Positions 62,968 to 64,000 of a DNA stretch of 64,000 nucleotides are shown piece by piece (position 1 is the first letter of the stretch; every line of letters starts with the position of its first letter). The position numbers and the translations under genes were made by a program. The notes below the pieces were generated by a model that saw only the letters and a program-made list of their open reading frames with translations, was not told the DNA's origin and did no database searches. This DNA is from Amoeboaphelidium protococcarum. Its lineage: Eukaryota; Aphelidiomycota; Aphelidea. Location of the stretch: assembly GCA_023515745.1 (NCBI GenBank), contig JALECJ010000003.1, forward strand, positions 458,453-522,452. Reading direction: 5' to 3'.

Positions 62968-63393
62968 TCAACTCCCTATATTCTTTAAGTTGGGCTCATA
63001 ATATACCATGAAATCGGTATGTCCATTTGAGTGTTTGAATCTTAATCGCAAGATATCAGTCGAAACAGGTTACTATAGTGCGAACTTCTGAAAAAGTAGA
63101 AACACACAGCCTCTGCAAATAATTAAGCACTATAAAAAGTTAAGGCTTTCGCCACCGATTCATTACTTGTTACAAATCATTCCAATAGTCTTTGCTGCAG
63201 AAAGGCGCGACGTATTTACTACCTCTGACTACAGTTCTTTGGAGCAGTAAACCATTTTATAGGTAAATTCATGGTACCACTTGTTTTTTAGGTAAAGAAA
63301 ACGCGTCATATGTATAAGCATCTTTCCACCAGTGTCGATAAATTGCATGTTGGTGGACATTTCAAGATTGTGATTGCCAGTTGATATATTCAT
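62968..63393 (-). CDS. Uncharacterised gene, possibly frameshifted, 123+ aa
   Basis: Two-exon model, 63167-63393 and 62968-63112, with a 54-nt GTAATG...TGCAG intron. The product starts MNISTGNHNLEMSTNMQFID and continues through LRLRFKHSNGHTDFMVYYEP to a TGA at 62968-62970. A one-base shift around 62980-62995 would instead continue with KEYRELTIKDLLKHAF and about 60 more plausible residues. So either a sequence error, an unrecognised splice, or the end of the gene is at issue. No family is recognised. Confidence 0.35.
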
Positions 63394-63633
63394 AATTAAC
63401 TTCTAATTTATTACGGAAGATACTAAGGTATACCATACGAGTTTTGTTATTGCTTTATAATTAACTCTTAAGAAAATCTGATAGGCGCAGAGCCTACACT
63501 ATTAAAATTGATAATGTTTGAACGTGTAGCTTATAGGCAATCTAATAAACGCGTCGCGTCATTCTTGTTTTCTCCTATAAACCAAACCCGTTTGAGATAT
63601 CTAGGCCACTTGCATAATAAAAATCGACTACTA

Positions 63634-64000
63634 ATGGCAGAGCAGATGTAAATTGGGAGCGCTGTCCCATAAGAATCTGGTCATTCTGATTTGGATGATG
63701 ATGTTGAGCTGCCTTAGCAGGCCGATATCGCTGGCATTGCGGTTGAATCCTTACCAAAAGGTTTGCACTTTACTGGATACAATCTAGCGATGAAGGAATG
63801 GGCTTAAGCACCAGGTATTTATAAATTAATATGATTTATATCTTGATGTCTCTGCGATATGTGTAGAGTTTGCTGGTCTTGATTTGGGTTAGATGAGGCA
63901 GACATTATAAATGAAATGGCAGTGCCTGCCTAAAGATGATAAAGCGGTTTTCCATCGCCGTTTAGCCACCGGAGATTTCTCTGGTGAGCTGAAGTATAAG
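63634..64000 (+). CDS. Partial gene at right edge, HMG-box-like N-terminus?
   Basis: Exon 1 at 63634-63814, a 52-nt intron (GTATTT...TGTAG), then exon 2 from 63867 running off the window. Gln codons include TAA and TAG. The segment NLAMKEWAQAP...KWQCLPKDDKAVFHRRL has Trp/Leu/Asp-Lys spacing reminiscent of an HMG box, but this is weak. The upstream AACGCGTCGCGTC near 63549-63561 may be promoter. Confidence 0.5.

Overview
This is a gene-dense eukaryotic nuclear window in which UAA and UAG are read as glutamine and UGA is the stop. The clearest proof is the uS11/RPS14 gene at 1736-2203: it has two in-frame TAGs, the second where the family has an invariant Gln, and ends in TGA. Nearly every gene below breaks up if TAA/TAG are read as stops and is full length if they are read as Gln. 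Introns are short (about 47-80 nt), GT-AG, usually GTAAG/GTATG...TGTAG. Intergenic gaps are a few hundred bases. Gene content (MDM12 of ERMES, Miro, SERINC, a GLTSCR1-domain protein, tubby, kynureninase, peroxisomal acyl-CoA oxidase, WSC-type sulfotransferase, C2-C1-RasGAP-LIM protein, receptor kinases, TTAGGG-like repeats) points to an opisthokont-like protist with normal mitochondria and peroxisomes. This argues against diplomonads and oxymonads and makes a ciliate unlikely. A fungus relative such as an aphelid is a hypothesis I cannot test here.

Layout: 0-1.5 kb, a partial secreted kelch/Thr-rich protein and a small Cys-rich secreted protein. 1.7-16.5 kb, housekeeping genes: RPS14, a 7-TM protein, a biotin-dependent carboxylase alpha subunit, a COX16-like protein, eIF4E, phosphoglycerate dehydrogenase, a Q/H-rich unknown, an HPP membrane protein, complex I 75-kDa subunit, WDR12/Ytm1. 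17-32.7 kb: an OSR1/SPAK-like kinase, coactosin, MDM12, tubby, phosphoserine phosphatase, PDH E2, PARL rhomboid, pyridoxal kinase, a coiled-coil unknown, kynureninase, acyl-CoA oxidase. 32.9-34.1 kb: a P-loop NTPase of unusual codon use that resembles NTPase modules of crinkler-type proteins and may be horizontally acquired. 34.6-55.9 kb: YAK1/DYRK kinase, sulfotransferase, CAF-1 p60, Miro, a His/Ser-rich unknown, a GLTSCR1-like protein, SERINC, RasGAP-LIM, a helical unknown, V-ATPase subunit c, thymidine kinase. 56.1-62.3 kb: two tandem paralogous receptor-like kinases with an SBBP beta-propeller ectodomain, a Thr/Ser mucin stalk, one TM helix and a kinase domain. The second is interrupted by a 264-bp duplicated block, a GGGCA/TTAGGG tract and an N. 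The window ends in two poorly understood genes, one running off the edge.

Functional themes: mitochondrial biology (complex I, PDH E2, COX16-like, PARL, MDM12, Miro, biotin carboxylase), serine and B6 metabolism (PHGDH, PSP, pyridoxal kinase, kynureninase as a PLP enzyme), S-phase genes (thymidine kinase and CAF-1 p60, both with E2F/MCB-like sites upstream), and signalling (receptor kinases, RasGAP, OSR1-like, DYRK).
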